Below, in pieces: positions 63,395-64,000 of a DNA stretch of 64,000 nt (its first letter is position 1; each line of letters opens with the position of its first letter). A program made the position numbers and the translations under genes. The notes below the pieces were generated by a model. The model made no database searches. It worked only from the letters and a program-made list of their open reading frames with translations, and was not told where the DNA came from. The stretch covers positions 124,001 through 188,000 of the forward strand of contig NZ_CP071696.1 in the NCBI RefSeq assembly GCF_018024495.1. Reading direction: 5' to 3'. The stretch comes from Agromyces archimandritae. Its GTDB lineage: Bacteria > Actinomycetota > Actinomycetes > Actinomycetales > Microbacteriaceae.

Positions 63395-64000
63395 GCGGGC
63401 TGCCTTCCGGATCTGGCGGGGATGCGGGCGCGGACGACGAAACGCCCGCCGGCGGGTTCGGCGTGCAGGGTGCCGCCGGTCAGCTGCGCTCGTTCTCGCA
63501 TGCCCGGGATGCCGTGGCGCAACGCCCCCGGCGGTCCCGGCTGCCGTCCGTCCTCCTTCAGCGCGCTCGCCACGGTCACCGACACCCCTGCGCCGTCCCA
63601 GTCGAAGCGGAGTTCGACCGGTTCCTCGGTGTCGCCGTGGCGGAGCGCGTTCGTGAGGGCCTCCTGCACGATGCGGTAGACGGCGATCTGGTGGCCGGTC
63701 GGCAGTTCCACGGGATCGCCGTGCGTTTCGGCCCGCACGTCGAGGCCGGCGGCGCGCAGCTGGTCGAGCAGGAGCTCGAGGTCCTCGATGACGGGCTGCG
63801 GTGCACCCCCTTCGTCGTGGCGGAGTTCGGCGAGCAGCATCCGCACGTCGCCGAGGGCGCCGCGGGCGACACCGGCGATCGTGCCGAGGGCGTCGACGGC
63901 TGCTTCGGGTTTGGCCGCCGCCGCGAAGCGGGCCCCGTCGGCCTGGGCGATGACGACGGCGAGCGAATGGGCCACGACATCGTGCATGTCGCGTGCGATG
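63391..64000 (-). CDS. Sensor histidine kinase, HisKA_3 type (5' end outside window)
   Basis: The C-terminal 203 residues of a NarX/DesK-type kinase. The phosphorylated His is in ARDMHDVVAHSLAVVIAQ at the window edge. The N-box is YRIVQEALTNALRHG and the G-box is RHGIPGMRERAQLTGGTL. The membrane sensor part lies beyond 64000. It is coupled by ATGA to the response regulator. Confidence 0.93.
   Translation of the reverse strand, partial: IARDMHDVVAHSLAVVIAQADGARFAAAAKPEAAVDALGTIAGVARGALGDVRMLLAELRHDEGGAPQPVIEDLELLLDQLRAAGLDVRAETHGDPVELPTGHQIAVYRIVQEALTNALRHGDTEEPVELRFDWDGAGVSVTVASALKEDGRQPGPPGALRHGIPGMRERAQLTGGTLHAEPAGGRFVVRARIPARSGRQPA

Overview
The window is high-GC actinobacterial DNA, most likely from a Microbacteriaceae-like member of the Micrococcales. 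The gene orders DUF4191-RDD-glnA-glnE-glnA2-panB and aceE-pucR-fabD-fabH-acpP-fabF-DUF3145, the actinobacterial polyphosphate glucokinase, the DnaG/Dgt/DusB cluster, and third codon positions that are almost always G or C all point there. Nearly all genes are ordinary chromosomal genes. Two stretches differ in base composition and content: 27.7-34.6 kb and 52.4-53.5 kb.

1-23 kb: the 5' part of a degenerate protein-kinase-like gene; DUF4191 and RDD membrane proteins; a nitrogen module (glnA under a clear GlnR box, its adenylyltransferase glnE, and glnA2); panB; a divergent SPOR/map pair; ppgK; the RNase P RNA; a zinc-ribbon coiled-coil protein and a Nif3-like protein; tRNA-Val; a peroxiredoxin; aceE; and the FAS II cluster behind its PucR-type regulator. 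22-27.5 kb: DUF3145, a PadR regulator, a family-A polymerase lacking the 5' nuclease, a VSR/DUF559-like nuclease, and an MFS exporter coupled to a 59-residue membrane peptide.

27.7-34.7 kb is an accessory scar beside a tRNA with anticodon CAT. From the left it holds a truncated host reading frame, an IS3-family element interrupted by an intact ISL3-family element with a perfect 8-bp target duplication, the 54-bp tail of a second ISL3 copy, a two-gene Hachiman-type defence operon (hamA nuclease, hamB helicase) of lower GC, an amputated integrase and its excisionase-like partner. The hamA 5' end appears frameshifted.

34.7-52.3 kb returns to the host: a GT4 glycosyltransferase, a DMT transporter, def, a siderophore-interacting protein under an IdeR/DtxR box, tRNA-Asn, a dipeptide-type ABC transporter with three ATPase domains and a coupled D-2-hydroxyacid dehydrogenase, dnaG, dgt, dusB, a YbaK deacylase, and a DsbA-like protein with a small Cys peptide. 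52.4-53.5 kb is a small low-GC insert with two overlapping genes: a secreted Ser/Thr-rich protein with a pore-former-like amphipathic strand, and a lipoprotein. This looks like an undescribed toxin/partner pair. 53.5-64 kb holds uppS, recO, a TRIC channel, leuA with a Leu-rich leader peptide, pepN, an FtsX-type ABC exporter and a two-component system that runs off the end.

A feature seen throughout is a -10 hexamer (TAnnnT or close) placed exactly 6 nt before the start codon of many genes without a Shine-Dalgarno sequence, which implies leaderless mRNAs. I used it to fix several starts. No computation or database search was possible; family names rest on recognised motifs and gene order.
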